64,000 nt of DNA from positions 16,323,492 through 16,387,491 of the forward strand of contig OY987225.1 of NCBI GenBank assembly GCA_963920705.1. Reading direction: 5' to 3'. The notes beneath the pieces are model-generated. The model was not told where the DNA came from, ran no database searches, and saw only the letters and a list, made by a program, of their open reading frames with translations. Below, piece after piece: positions 22,560 to 35,000 of this stretch (positions are counted from its first letter, which is position 1; each line of letters opens with the position of its first letter). The stretch comes from Odiellus spinosus (lineage: Eukaryota; Arthropoda; Arachnida; Opiliones; Phalangiidae). The position numbers were made by a program, and so were the translations under genes.

Positions 22560-23225
22560 ACACCATAAGGCTCATTTGCATTCACTCCAAAAAGGTAGTA
22601 TATAAACCGTTCGAAGGCCTTTATGAATCGAGTGATGAGGCCATGAAGTTGGGAGGAACACCCCCTCCCTTCAAAGTCTAGACGTTTATCGTAACCCTAG
22701 GCACTTGGTAGGCAACGCTAATTTACCCATTGGTGGGGCGATGTTTGGAGAGTGGAAGATTGATGTGGACCATATTAGTGAGGGACGCCTCGCTAATATG
22801 GCCCGCTGAAATCAGACACTAGAGGTTGGACCTTGATGTGGGGATGGTCGGAGGTGATTATAACAGTGGGAGACGTCCCATTGCGTATAATCGCCTTCAA
22901 CTGTCCAGCATCGAGGTTTGACCGTAAAGTGGATGGTGAAAGGCGATAATATGCAATTGGAGACGTCCTGTTGCATATAATTGCACGACACCTGACACTC
23001 AATGTGGCAGCCACGCTTAAAGGAGGTAATTCCCGTTAAACGGAATTGAACGATAAGCTGGCATGATTACGTCTCTAGACTTTTGGCTCCACGAGCTAGG
23101 TCACGTGATTTCCGCTTACACAGGATATCCGCTTACACAGGAAGTGACACACAGACACACAGACAGACAGACAGACACGACCAGTGTAAAACCTCCCCCT
23201 GAACTAAAGTTCAGTCGGGGAGGTA
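22560..23225. repeat. Composite repeat ending in a GC hairpin
   Basis: Two related sub-blocks contain GGAGACGTCC-type words (GGGAGACGTCCCATTGCGTA and GGAGACGTCCTGTTGCATAT). A (CAGA)n run follows at about 23155-23176. The end folds as ACCTCCCCCTGAAC-TAAA-GTTCAGTCGGGGAGGT (23191-23224). It lies inside the 3.27-kb element, so it is either cargo or a nested insertion; the class is not known. Confidence 0.55.
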
Positions 23226-23982
23226 AAAATTCAAAAAGACTTGATACTGCACAGATTTAAAAATCGATTAGTTAATTTAAAACCTATCGATGTTTAAATC
23301 CATGCAATATTAAGTATTTTTAAAATTAATTTAATAACCTAACCTAACCTAACCTAACCCTACAAAACGCAATAATTTTATATATTAACCAAATAATTTC
23401 GATTATTTAACACACCATTTTCACGATGAGGATTCAAACTCAGTATATTTTTACAATCCATGCTGGCTACCCTTTCGGGCAACGGGTCACGGCATCTCAA
23501 TTAAAACGAGAGAGACTGTCGATCAAATAAATTTCAATCAAATGGGGCTATTCCGTCGATCAAATGAGACACACTGTCGATCAGATAAATTTCGATACAA
23601 TGGACCCTTTGTCGATCGAATGAATTTCTATCTATTGGTAAAAAACGAGAGAGACTGTCGGTCAAATAAATTTCGATCAAATGGGGCTATCCCGTCGATC
23701 AAATGAGACACACTGTCGATCAGATAAATTTCGATCCAAAGGACCCTTTGTCGATCGGATGAATTTCTATCTATTGGTAATATCCCTTTAACTAGAGATA
23801 CTCTTGTACCCGAACGAAGTCTTATCAAATTTTTTCAAAAGTACCTTTGTCTGTATTAATTCGAATTCAGTGGACGGTGGGAAGAGGGAAACGACGACGA
23901 CGATTTCAATTATCAAGCGCCGCGGGTCCATTGGAAAAGACATTACGGTTTCTGATGAAATTCGAGTTTAGATAAAGGGATA

Positions 23983-24077
23983 AACACAAACGTGTTTATC
24001 CTAATAAACACAAACGTGTTTATCCTAATAAACACAAACGTGTTTATCCTAATAAACACAAACGTGTTTATCCTAAT
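23983..24077. repeat. 24-bp repeat, four copies, each a hairpin
   Basis: The unit contains ATAAACACAAACGTGTTTAT, which folds on itself. The duplicate region at 36.52 kb has a single copy. Confidence 0.92.
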
Positions 24078-24079
24078 TT

Positions 24080-24780
24080 TCAAATTCTGTTGTTCTGATC
24101 GAGTTTCCTCTACCCCCCCCCCCCTTCGTTGACGTTGTAACTAGGAGAGTTTTTTTGAAAAGGGGTCGCGCAATTTAGTTTAATCTAATTAATTGTGGAT
24201 CGGATATTTATTTGATTTTTACAAAATATATATCATTTAAAAGAGAAAAGATTATGACTGTAATCCTTTAAGTATATATAATACTGCCAATATCTATTAA
24301 ACCAAATTCTGAAAGATAAGTGCAAAGCCCTGTACGCCAAAACACTACATTCGCGCAAAACCTTGGCGTGGCGGCGCCAGGGGGTAGGCTTATAGGCTAT
24401 AAATTTCAAATGGGCCCCAAAAACCATTCAAAATGGGCCTTTAATTACAGTCGAACAAAAAAGTCGGCTACGACGAAAATAGAGGTCTCTAAAAGTTATA
24501 CGCATTAAAAAATTCTGGTTCAAACTCGCCAAAAGTCTCGTGGTGATTTGCAGTTAAGTATCACAATTGGGATAATAGGGTAGAAGAAAAATTCAAACAA
24601 AAGTTGCTTCAATAGAAATATTATATCTTCGTAGACAAATTTTCGCGAAGTAGAAGGAACCCCACAAATTATTTCATATTACACTCAAGCAATAATTTTT
24701 TTAATTAATATATCCTAAATAGCCACAATAAAACTAAAATCTCCAAAAAAAAAAATAAATAAAAAAAAATAAACCAACAA
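24080..24780. other. Intergenic, nothing recognised
   Basis: It contains a C-run (about 24113-24124). No gene supported. Confidence 0.4.
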
Positions 24781-24814
24781 CAACACAAACATGGATTTTA
24801 TAAGAAGAACTTAC

Positions 24815-25000
24815 CAGTTCGAAGGTCTACGATGAATGTTGTTCGAGTTTATTCTATCCAAAAGAACGCATAAGTCATGGATGTTCACACTTCACGCGAT
24901 TCGAAACAAAACACGCACGCAGAACGCGAAAGTTTAACAAACGCGAACTAACACACTCGTCAGGCCTTGCAAGGTACTAGAGCTCGTTGGCAACCTTTGT
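24815..25000 (-). other. Possible 5' untranslated first exon, minus strand
   Basis: On the minus strand CGAACTG|GTAAGTTC is a near-consensus splice donor (exon edge 24815). Upstream lies GTGTTAGTTCGCGTTTGTTA and other CG-rich, low-repeat sequence reminiscent of insect 5' leaders. No downstream exon was recognised to the left, and no start codon with a long frame is present, so this is tentative. Confidence 0.3.
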
Positions 25001-25970
25001 CTTAATTTCAGATTATTGTAGGGTTTGAATATTTGTACGCGAATGGTCTTTCATACGCGTAACCGTTTCAGATTGCTCTATCGACGTCGATGACTCAGCA
25101 TTATTTCACCGTTCTTGCCAAATTCAATTTTACACTTTGTAAAACATAAATAGGCATATTTCTGATAATATGTATACAAACAATTGTTTAGAAAAAGGTA
25201 TCAAGCTCCATCCCAATTAAATACTCCCTACGCCCGCGGACAAATTGATCCTAGATTCATTTTCTAACTTTCTCTTACTGTATTAGGCCTTGGTGGAAAA
25301 CAAAACACGCGAACGTCCTTCTCACACACCGCACACCCAGCAAATGTTTTTTGGGACTATATAAAAGGATTATATTAACAAATACTCAAAATTACCTAAT
25401 GACTTGAAGAATGAATCATTGTCGCAATTGAAAACGCAATCCTCAAATAAACCATTCCGTCACAATTAGACCATAAATATGGATTGCATGATCTTGTACC
25501 AAGGACAAATTGAAGTTGTATATTCATTACGTTATCCTTCAATGACAATTACTGTCACAATCCCTCGCTATTACCTAGGTTTACTTTACGAAAACTAAAA
25601 TACGACACAAATGGAAGCTCCCAACGACAACCATTTACTGTGTCTCGCAATATGGCAGCAACTAACGTACCCTGTATATTTCCTAAATCGTCCTGTGGAC
25701 TCGCAACAGTACTTTTATCTATAGTTGATTTCTGAGTCTCTCTTTAAAATTTATCATTTACAATTCAGCAACGCATACCGAAAATACCGCCTCCTTAGGA
25801 ATTACATTAAGCACTTCGGTATGAGTCAATCGTTTCCCAATACATTTTCGTATCTTTTGGGGCTCGGCCGACACAATTTTCAATTATTTTGTCTGCAACG
25901 TCAAGGTATTTAAAAGGGATACTACATTGTAGAAATTAGCTTTTTAAAGCAATTCGGACAATAAAAATAG
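25001..25970. other. Intergenic, nothing recognised
   Basis: If the minus-strand exon at 24815-25000 is real, this would hold its promoter. No core promoter motif could be assigned with confidence. Confidence 0.35.
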
Positions 25971-26177
25971 TATACAAAAAAGAGGTTGCTTCGCACCCTT
26001 AAAAAAACTCTTTATCTAACTCGAATCAAACCCGTGAAGGGACAGAAATTATTTGTTAGAGAAAGTGCAATTTTAAATCTTTAAAATTATAGTTAGTAGA
26101 TTTAGTCTACTACTTCAAAGATTTTATTACTGTTATATATTTTCCAAAAAACGGATAAAGACGACCTAGGACTAATG

Positions 26178-26245
<68 letters not shown>

Positions 26246-26488
26246 GGATACTGATAGAATTTAAAATTAACATCAATGGGAGAGGAAGGTTAACTAGGTC
26301 GTCTTTATCCGTTTTTTGGAAAATATATAATAGTAATAAAATCTTTGAAGTAGTAGACTAAATCTACTAACTATAATTTTAAAGATATGAAATTGCACTT
26401 TCTCTAACAAATAATTTCTGTGCCTTCACGGGTTTGATTCGAGTTAGATAAAGAGTTTTTTTAAGGGTGCGAAGCAACCTCTTTTTTG
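25971..26488. mobile_element. AT-cored palindromic element, copy 2
   Basis: Same ends and arms as 18512-19097, with (TA)n at 26181-26241. The right terminus reads CCTCTTTTTTGACTAATT, so the terminal TATA is lost. Confidence 0.85.
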
Positions 26489-26559
26489 ACTAATTTCTGT
26501 CCTTTTTTCACCAAAAATATACACCTTTTCCACATTTCACTATTTTGCATTATAGGTTT

Positions 26560-27280
26560 ATTGATTTTTAATTCTTACTAATGCTGAATAAAAATTAAAG
26601 CGTTTAATTGAGGCTTCAATCTATTCGTAATTGAGACCCTGGTACAAATCTCGAAAAGCAGAGATTAACTAATCTAACCTTACCTAAGTTGTAAAACAGG
26701 GATGGGCTAGTTCAATTGATTATCTAACCTAAACTAATCTTACCTAAAATACTACAAGAGGAACGGGTTAGCTCGAGTTATAGGGATTACCTAGTTGGAG
26801 GGATGGACTATTTCCAGGGTTTAATTAACCTAATTTAACCTTAAAGATTACTTGATGGAATGGGCAACCCGAGGGATTAAATAGTTGTAACGATGGGCTA
26901 ATTCGAGGAATTAACTAACCTAACCTAGCCTTACCTAAAATATTACAAATAGCCCGAGCTAAGGATTAACTAGTTGGAGGGATTGTCTAATTAGAGGGAT
27001 TAACTAACCTAACCTCACCTTAAAGATTACCAGATGGACGGGGGAGGTCGAGGGATTAACTAACCTAGCCTTACCTCAAATATTACAAGAGCGACGGGCT
27101 AGACCGAGCTAGAGATTAAATTTATAATATTGAATCGCATCGACCAAAAATGAGCATGGAAAGCGAAACAATTCTTTAAAGCAAGAGAACATAATTCAGG
27201 AGACCAGAAGTATGTGGCCGTTTATTTAACTCGCCGACATCAATTTCCGTTTCGTATATCCTATTTAACATTCTAAATCA
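26560..27280. repeat. CCTAA-bearing tandem units, expanded array
   Basis: It parallels 19150-19540 in order and orientation but with roughly twice as many GATTAACTAACCTAACC and GAACGGGTTAGC units. Single units also occur in both arms of the large palindrome (about 30915-31045 and 32630-32745). Confidence 0.75.
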
Positions 27281-27779
27281 TTATTAAAACCGGGCCGTTG
27301 CCGGCCAGGTTTATTTATAGGTCTCTCACAATTTCATCAGAAACGTCTATGGAGATTACCCTTATGAGGTGGTAATTTTTTTCGTCTTGATAACTGGAAT
27401 CTTCGTCTCCTTCGTCTCCCGACCGCGAGCCGTTTCATTGAGAGTTTGCATTCGAGAGAGAACAATATGTTAGGATCATTGGGGTACTCTTATATTTTTC
27501 TATACGTTTCGGATGAATACTAAGACTGAGATAACAAAAGCTTTATAGATAACTTTGAAACACCGTGAAAGACGGCGTTTCACTGGGAGTTTGCATTCGA
27601 AAGAGATAAATGTGTTAGATTTACAAGGGTGTTCTATTATACTTTTATTATACTTTTATTTTGTTGAATACTAAGACTGAATAACAGTAGCTTTGATAAC
27701 ATTAGAAAGAAAGACGGAAAAAATGATAACGTTGGTGTATGAAGTTGAATAAAAAACTTGTGTCTAATTAAATATAAAT
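27281..27779. repeat. Inverted copy of the palindrome spacer
   Basis: It is the reverse complement of 31569-32098: AGGTTTATTTATAGG matches CCTATAAATAAAAC, CGTGAAAGACGGCGTTTCA matches TGAAACGCCGTCTTTCACG, and TGTCTAATTAAATATAAA matches TTTATATTTAATTAGACA. It directly abuts the left arm. Confidence 0.85.
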
Positions 27780-28702
27780 TATACAAAAACGTTGTTTTGC
27801 TTCGCACTTCAAAAAAGTGCATTTATAGGTAAGAATTTCAAACCCGTGAAGGGACAGAAATTATAAATTCACAGTGAAAGAAATATGAAAGTCACAGTCT
27901 AAGAAATCATAAAGCTATAATTATTATACGAAAACGTTGTTTTGCTTCGTACTTCAAAAATGTGCATTTAAAGGTTAGAATTTCAAACCCGTGAAGGGAC
28001 AGAAATTATAAATTCACAGTGAAAGAAATATGAAAGTCACAGTCTAAGAAATCATAAAGCTATAATTATAATAATTAATATGAATAAAAAATTTACAAAA
28101 AAATGACGTATAAATTCGGCCTATCGAAACTTTTACTTATGTAGATTTAATGATTAGAAACTTTATAAAGAGGCGAATGTTTCCTTTTACTAACTGAAAA
28201 CTGCAACCATCCATCCTAACAACTAAACATTTTAAAAACGCGGGCAGGAACTATTTGGTATTATGCTATTCTACCTTTCCACGCATAGTTGGCTTTTAGT
28301 TACCCTTACCAAGAGTGAATTCTACAACAGAATGATTTCTGCATAATTAAAAGTTTCGATAGGCCGAATTTATACGTCATTTTTTTGTAAATTTTTTATT
28401 CATATTAATTATTATAATTATAGCTTTATGATTTCTTAGACTGTGACTTTCATATTTCTTTCACTGTGAATTTATAATTTCTGTCCCTTCACGGGTTTGA
28501 AATTCTAACCTTTAAATGCACATTTTTGAAGTACGAAGCAAAACAACGTTTTCGTATAATAATTATAGCTTTATGATTTCTTAGACTGTGACTTTCATAT
28601 TTCTTTCACTGTGAATTTATAATTTCTGTCCCTTCACGGGTTTGAAATTCTTACCTATAAATGCACTTTTTTGAAGTGCGAAGCAAAACAACGTTTTTGT
28701 AT
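27780..28702. mobile_element. Palindromic element with doubled arms at outer end of left arm
   Basis: The ends are TATACAAAAACGTTGTTTTG and its inverse. Each side holds two tandem units of about 160 bases (CGTGAAGGGACAGAAATTAT recurs four times, twice per orientation) around a centre that includes a fragment of the 7738-8060 repeat. It is related to the AT-cored palindromes by its termini and the GTGAAGGGACAG motif. Confidence 0.85.
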
Positions 28703-31568
28703 AATTTGTGTTTGCTTTTGGAAAAATTAAACACTTGTAAATCAATTAACCCATTTTTTTTAATTTAGTGGTAGGAATTAAAATTGCAAATTTACAAGTT
28801 TAAATTGAAATGATTTAATATATATGATTATTTTATATTGTACAAACTTTATAATCGGTTATTGTTGTTTTAAATTATGGGGCCCTATAACTGTGGTTTA
28901 AGATTAAATATCCTATGGTGCACGCGACATCTTTTTTAATCTCGATCGCAGCACGTTATTCGATCTTTTTAAAAGTAAATTGATTAAGTTCTTGTTTTTG
29001 CCATATTCAAAAATATTCCCTCGAGCTCCCGCAGAACGAACACGTCAATACTCTCAGCATAAAACTATAGTTCTTAAATTTCATTTCACACAGTTTAATT
29101 CAGAAGTGCTTTCGATTTAGATGAATATTAACATCGCTTAAGCCGTTGTTTTCATTTTGATGGTTTATACCGTTTAATTTTCATTTTTCACTTAGATTTA
29201 AAATGAAACCATTCAGTTTATTTGCCGGTTAATGAAAATTATTAACAACACTTAATAAATACTGGTCTGCCATGGTGCACCTCATGGGCTATTAGATTAA
29301 TAGTTTTGACCTAATTAATTGGTACCCTTTTAAAATAGCTTTGAACTCACTCGTTTTCCTGTGAGGACGCGTTACACGACGCGCACAAATAATGGTGGAC
29401 TGACGCGCACAATTAAAGATTGAAATGTATACAGAATACTGGTCGCTGACGTCTCGTCATCGCGTGATTTCGAATCATCTGATTGCCCGGTTAGATTTTA
29501 TTTTGTACATGGCGATCAAGCCTTTTTCTTACTCCGTATATTTAAACTCAATTTAAAAATTATGACCTCTCGCTTTTAAGTCTCCAGTCCAACCTCAGGA
29601 TACCAGTAAGTAGGAAAATATATAATTGTTACCATGACGCGGCATACGCGTGCATGGCAACTAAAAGGAATTAAAAGTTTTCTTAAAATAGAGTACACAT
29701 GGGACCGATTTATAAAAAAAAGGAAGTCCATTTGCAAGAAGAACCATTACAACTCTAACCTCCGACCTCGCGCTAGCTAGATACGCGTATCGGAAGACCT
29801 AAAAGAAAAAACACCCTACGACTGTAATTGTTCTGGGGGGAGGGGGGCGGAATCTCTGCCGTTTACAAATAAAAGTATTTACGAATTAAAGGGTAGGAGT
29901 CAAAGATTTTAGAGGTTATATAATAAAATATAAATAAAGTCCGAATTTGCCGTTACATATAATATGATGACTCTTTCTTTGTTTCCATCCATGTATTCAT
30001 CCACTACGCTTAGTTTAGAATAAGAACGACGAAAGCGGCATAACGATGTTATACCTCAATCGCGCCATGGCTCTGGAAGATTCGCTTCAATTCCGAACTC
30101 GTCAATTATAAGAGAGAAGGGTGATACCAATGGATTACTAGCTAAACGGATATTGGCTAATTCGAATGATAAAATATACTAGCCTGACGTGACCTTACTA
30201 GCGTTGTTTTAATCTGCTAACTTAAAGATAACGAAAAGTGATTACCATGAACATCCACTAAGATACTAAAATATCTACTCGAGAATTAACGAGACGATCG
30301 AGACCAGAATAAACATTAAACTTTATTATTACAAGTATAATTCTCATAAATTCAAAGAGCCCTGCAAAAAAAAGCAAACGAAGTCGTAAAAACAACATCG
30401 CGTTAAAGAACATATTTGCAAAAAACTATGCCAAGTCCTCCGCACTGTTCCTAAAGAAACGTAAGTCTTCCTTTACTCTGCTGTCCAAGAGATGTACAGG
30501 ATGATGGCCCCAGGCATCTATCCACTACTTGTCCTCTACTTGGCCTATCCTAATCCTTGAAGGCTAAGACATTCTAGGCGTCACCACGGAACTTCCACCT
30601 CTGCAGTAGGCTAGAGACGTCAACTTTTTTTTTTTTACACGATGTTGAACGCATGAATGCCAGAGAGAGAATGTGTTCTATCCATAGGCGCAAATGACTT
30701 TTATCTCTCGAAAAACTACGTCGACTTCCCTTAAAAAACGGATTTGGCCTACTGGCGATAGGCCAACTGAAAAACGTATTTACATCCCATTGTAAGAATT
30801 GGACGACGAGTCCGAAAGTTCGTTATGTCGAACACATGATAGTACCGAAAGTTCGAATACTCAAAAGGGGCTGACTTCGCGTCGACTGCAACTAAATCAG
30901 ACTGAGACTGTTGCACTCTACTAACGTAACCTTACCTATAATATTAGAAGAGGAATGGGTTAGAGCAAGTGTTTAACTAGTTGGAGGGATGACGTAGTTC
31001 GAGTGATTAACTAACGTAACCTTACCTAAAATATTACAAGAAGGGCAAGGAAACAAAATGTCCTTTCGAGGTTGTGAACTATCGATAAAGATTCCACTTG
31101 AGATTATGTACATGAAGATTACGGTCTATCATGATTGTGTTGCATCGACATTATGTTCTGTCGAGATTGCGTCCCATCGAGATTATATCCCATCGATATT
31201 GTGTCCTATCGCGCGTGTGTCCAATTTTGTTCTTATATCCGTATCCTTTCTAGACTCCTTTAAATTCTGAAGCATCATTTATATTTCCCGCCAACTTTTA
31301 TAACTAAATCAATTTATTGTACGTCTGTCTCAGAGTCCATTTTCTAAGACATTTCAAAATCTCACCGTTATATACCATTTGGGCTAATGTATAATACCCA
31401 AGTTTATGTACCCTGCGGCTTATAATCATTGATAAAAAAAATTCAATACGCACTATAAACGTTAAAAACACTGTTTTGCATTTGACTCAATACGTAGAAT
31501 TCTAGGCATCGTCCTATATCTTTTAAACCAAAACATATATCGTTTGTATCTCTCGCGTTCTGCTTTAT
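27780..31568. repeat. Large inverted repeat, left arm (about 3.8 kb)
   Basis: It pairs with 32099-35600 over its whole length: GCTTTTGGAAAAATTAAACAC (28712), GATTATAAAG-type words, GGTGCACCTCATGG (opposed at 34230), ACGCGTATC, GCCATGGCGCGATT, and the central GTAGAATTCTAGGCATCGTC. No protein-coding frame is conserved between arms. It carries about 135 bases (30607-30741) that the right arm lacks. Confidence 0.9.
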
Positions 31569-32098
31569 TATTTATATTTAATTAGACACAAGTTTTTTAT
31601 TCAACTGCATACACCAACGTTATCTTTTTATCCGTCTTCCTATCCAACGTAATCAAAGCTACTGTTATTCAGTCTTAGTATTCAACATAATAAAAGTATA
31701 ATAAAAATATAATAGAACACCCTTGTAAATCTAACACATTTCTCTCTTTCTAATGCAAACTCCCAATGAAACGCCGTCTTTCACGGTGTTTCAACCTTAT
31801 CTACAGCTTTTGTTATCTCAGTCTTAGTATTCATCCGAAACGTATAGAAAAATATAGAGTACCCCCACGAGCCTAACAAATTTTTCTCTCTCGAATGCAA
31901 ACACTCAATGAAACGGACTCGCGGTCGAACGAAGAAGAAGAAGAAGAAGAAGAAGAAGAAGAAGAAGAAGAAGGAGAAAACCTCAGTTATCATTGACAAA
32001 AAAGATTCCACCTCATAAGACAAATCTCCATAGACTTTTCTAATGAAATTTTGAGACACCTATAAATAAAACAGGCCAGCTGGCCTTTTTTTAATAAT
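31569..32098. repeat. Spacer of the large inverted repeat
   Basis: It separates the arms and holds a (GAA)n run (31932-31971) and two related sub-blocks (GCAAACTCCCAATGAAACG and GCAAACACTCAATGAAACG). It occurs inverted at 27281-27779. The GAA tract on the minus strand gives a meaningless poly-Phe frame. Confidence 0.88.
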
Positions 32099-35000
32099 AA
32101 AGCAAAACGCGAGAGATACAAACGATATAAGTTTTGGTTTAAAAGATATAGGACGATGCCTAGAATTCTACGTATTGAGTCTAATGCAAAACAGTGTTTT
32201 TAACGTTTATAGTGCGAACTGGATTTTTTTATCAATGATTATAAGCCGCAGGGTAAATAAACTTGGGTATTATACATTAGCCCAAATGGTATATAACGGT
32301 AAGATTTTGAAATGTCTTAGAAAATGGACTCTGAGACAGACGTACAATAAATTGATTTAGTTATAAAAGTTGGCGGGAAATTTAAATTATGCTGCAGAAT
32401 TTAAAGGAGTCTAGAAAGGATACGGATATAAGAACAAAATTGGACACACGCGCGATAGGACACAATAACGATGGGCTATAATCTCGATGGGACGCAATCT
32501 TGACAGAACATAATGTCGATGCGACACAATCTTGATAGACCATAATCTTCAAGTACATAATCTCAAGTGGAATCTTTATCGATAGTTCACAACCTCGAAT
32601 GAACATTTTGTTTCCTTGCCCTTCTTGTAATATTTTAGGTAAGGTTACGTTAGTTAATCACTCGAACTACGTCATCCCTCCAACTAGTTAAACACTCGCT
32701 CTAACCCATCCCTCTTATAATATTATAGGTAAGGTTACGTTAGTAGAGTGCAACAATCTCAGTCTGATTTAGTTGCAGTCGACGCGAAGTCAGCCCCTTT
32801 AGAGTATTCGAACTTTCGGTACTATCACGTGTTCGACATAACGAACTTTCGGACTCGTCGTCCAATTCTTACAATGGGGTGTAAATACGTTTTTCAGTTG
32901 GCCTATCGCCAGTAGGCCAAATCCTGCAGAGGTGGAAGTTCCGTGGTGACGCCTAGAATGTCCTAGCCTTCAAGGATTAGGATAGGCCAAGTAGAGGACA
33001 AGTAGTGGAAAGATGCCAGGGGCCATCATCCAGTGCATCTTTTGGACAGCAGACTAAAGGAAGACTTACGTTTCTTTAGGCATAGTTTATTGCAAATATG
33101 TTCTTTAACGCGATGTTGTTTTTACGACTTCATTTTCTTTTTTTGCAGGGCTCTCTGAATTTATGAGAATTATACTTGTAATAATAAAGTGTAATGTTTA
33201 TTCTGGTCTCGATCGTCTCGTTAATTCTCGAGTAGATATTTTAGTATCTTAGTGGATGTTCATGGTAATCACTTTTAGTTATCTTTAAGTTAGCAGATTA
33301 AAGCAACGCTAGTAAGGTCACGTCAGGCTAGTATATTTTATCCCTCGAATTAGCCAATATCCCTTTAGCTAGTAATCCCTTAGTATCACCCTTCTCTCTT
33401 TTAATTGACGAGTTCGGAGTTGAAGCGAATCTTATAGAGCCATGGCGCGATTGAGGTATAACTTCGTTATGCGCGGATTTTTTACGAGGTGCCGCTTTCG
33501 TCGTTCTTATTCTAAACTAAGCGTAGTGGATGAAGAAATGGATGGAAATAAAGAAAGAGTCATCATATTATATGTAACGGCAAATTCGGACTTTATTTAT
33601 ATTTTCCTATATAACCTTTAAAATCTTTGACTCCTACCCTTTAATTCGTAAATACCTTTATTTTTAAACGGCAGAGACTCACCCAGGACAATTACAGTCG
33701 TAGGGTGTTTTCTCTTTTAGATCTTCCGATACGCGTATCTAGCTAGCGCGAGGTCGGAGGTTAGAATTGTAATGGTTTTTCTTGCACATGGGCTTCCTTT
33801 TTTTACAAATCGGTCCCATGCGTACTCAATATTAAGAAAACTTTAAATTCCTTTTAGTTGCCATGCCCGCGTATGCCGCGGCATGGTACCAATTATATAT
33901 TTTTCTACTTACTGGTATCCTGAGGTTGGACTGGAGACTTAAAAGCGAGAGGTCATAATTTTTAAATTGAGTTTAAATCTACGGAGTAAGAAAAATGCTC
34001 GATCGCCATGTGTAAAATTAAATCTAAAGGGCAATCGGAGGATTCGAAATCACGCAATGACGGGACGTCAGCGACCAGTATTCTGTATACATTTCAACCT
34101 TTAATTGTGCGCGTGCTTTCACGATTATTTGTGCGCGTCGTGTATCGCGTCCTCACAGGAAAACGAGTGAGTTCAAAGCTATTTTAAAAGGGTACCAGTT
34201 AATTAGGAGAAAACTATTAATCTAATAGCCCATGAGGTGCACCATGGCAGATCAGTATTTATTAAGTGTTGTTAATAATTTTCATTAACCGGCAAATAAA
34301 CTGAATGGTTTCATTTTAAATCTAAGTGAAAAATGAAAATTAAACGGTATAAACCATCAAAATGAAAACAACGGCTTAAGCGATGTTAATATTCAACTAA
34401 ATCGAAAGAACTTCTGAATTAAACTGTGTGAAATGAAATTTAAGAACTATAGTTTTATGCTGAGAGTATTGACGTGTTCGTTCTGCGGGAGCTCGAGGGA
34501 ATATTTTTGAATATGGCAAAAACAAGAACTTAATCAATTTACTTTTAAAAAGATCAAATAACGTGCTGCGATCGAGATTAAAAAAGATGTCGCGTGCACC
34601 ATAGGATATTTAATCTTAAACCACAGTTATAGGGCCCCATAATTTAGAACAACAATAACCGATTATAAAGTTTGTACAATATAAAATAATCATATATATT
34701 AAATCATTTCAATTTAAACTTGTAAATTTGCATTTTTAATTACCTACCACTAAATAAAAAAAATGGGTTAATATATTTACTAGTGTTTAATTTTTCCAAA
34801 AGCAAACACTAATTATACAAAAACGTTGTTTTGCTTCGCTCTTCAAAAAAGTGCATTTATAGGTAAGAATATCAAACCCGTGAAGGGACAGAAATTATAA
34901 ATTATCGTTGAAAGAAATATGAATGTCACAGTCTAAGAAATCAGAAAGCTATAATGAAATAATTAATATGAATAAAAAAATTACTTATAAATTCGGCCTA

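Larger units (their letters stand above)
20512..23786. mobile_element. 3.27-kb inverted-repeat element, non-autonomous
   Basis: The ends carry inverted arrays of GATCGAAATTCA and GATCGACA motifs with an intervening GGGTCCATT: left GTACCATTGGATCGAAATTC, right inverse TTACCAATAGATAGAAATTC. TTTAACTAG flanks both ends (20503-20511 and 23787-23795). The region at 35.64 kb (GTGTTTAACTAGAGATACTC) is an intact empty site, so this is an insertion with an 8-9 bp TSD, as in Mutator-like or P/hAT-like elements. No transposase frame was found. Contents include CCTAA runs (about 20915 and 23337), a (GTCTC)n run and the composite repeat at 22560-23225. Confidence 0.85.

Noticed and set aside
23420-23510. 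tRNA-like sequence on the minus strand (AGTTTGAATCC B-box-like word)
   Set aside because: A-box match and cloverleaf are poor; not enough for a tRNA or SINE call.
31781-32059. 92-codon minus frame with poly-Phe
   Set aside because: Produced by the (GAA)n run in the palindrome spacer.
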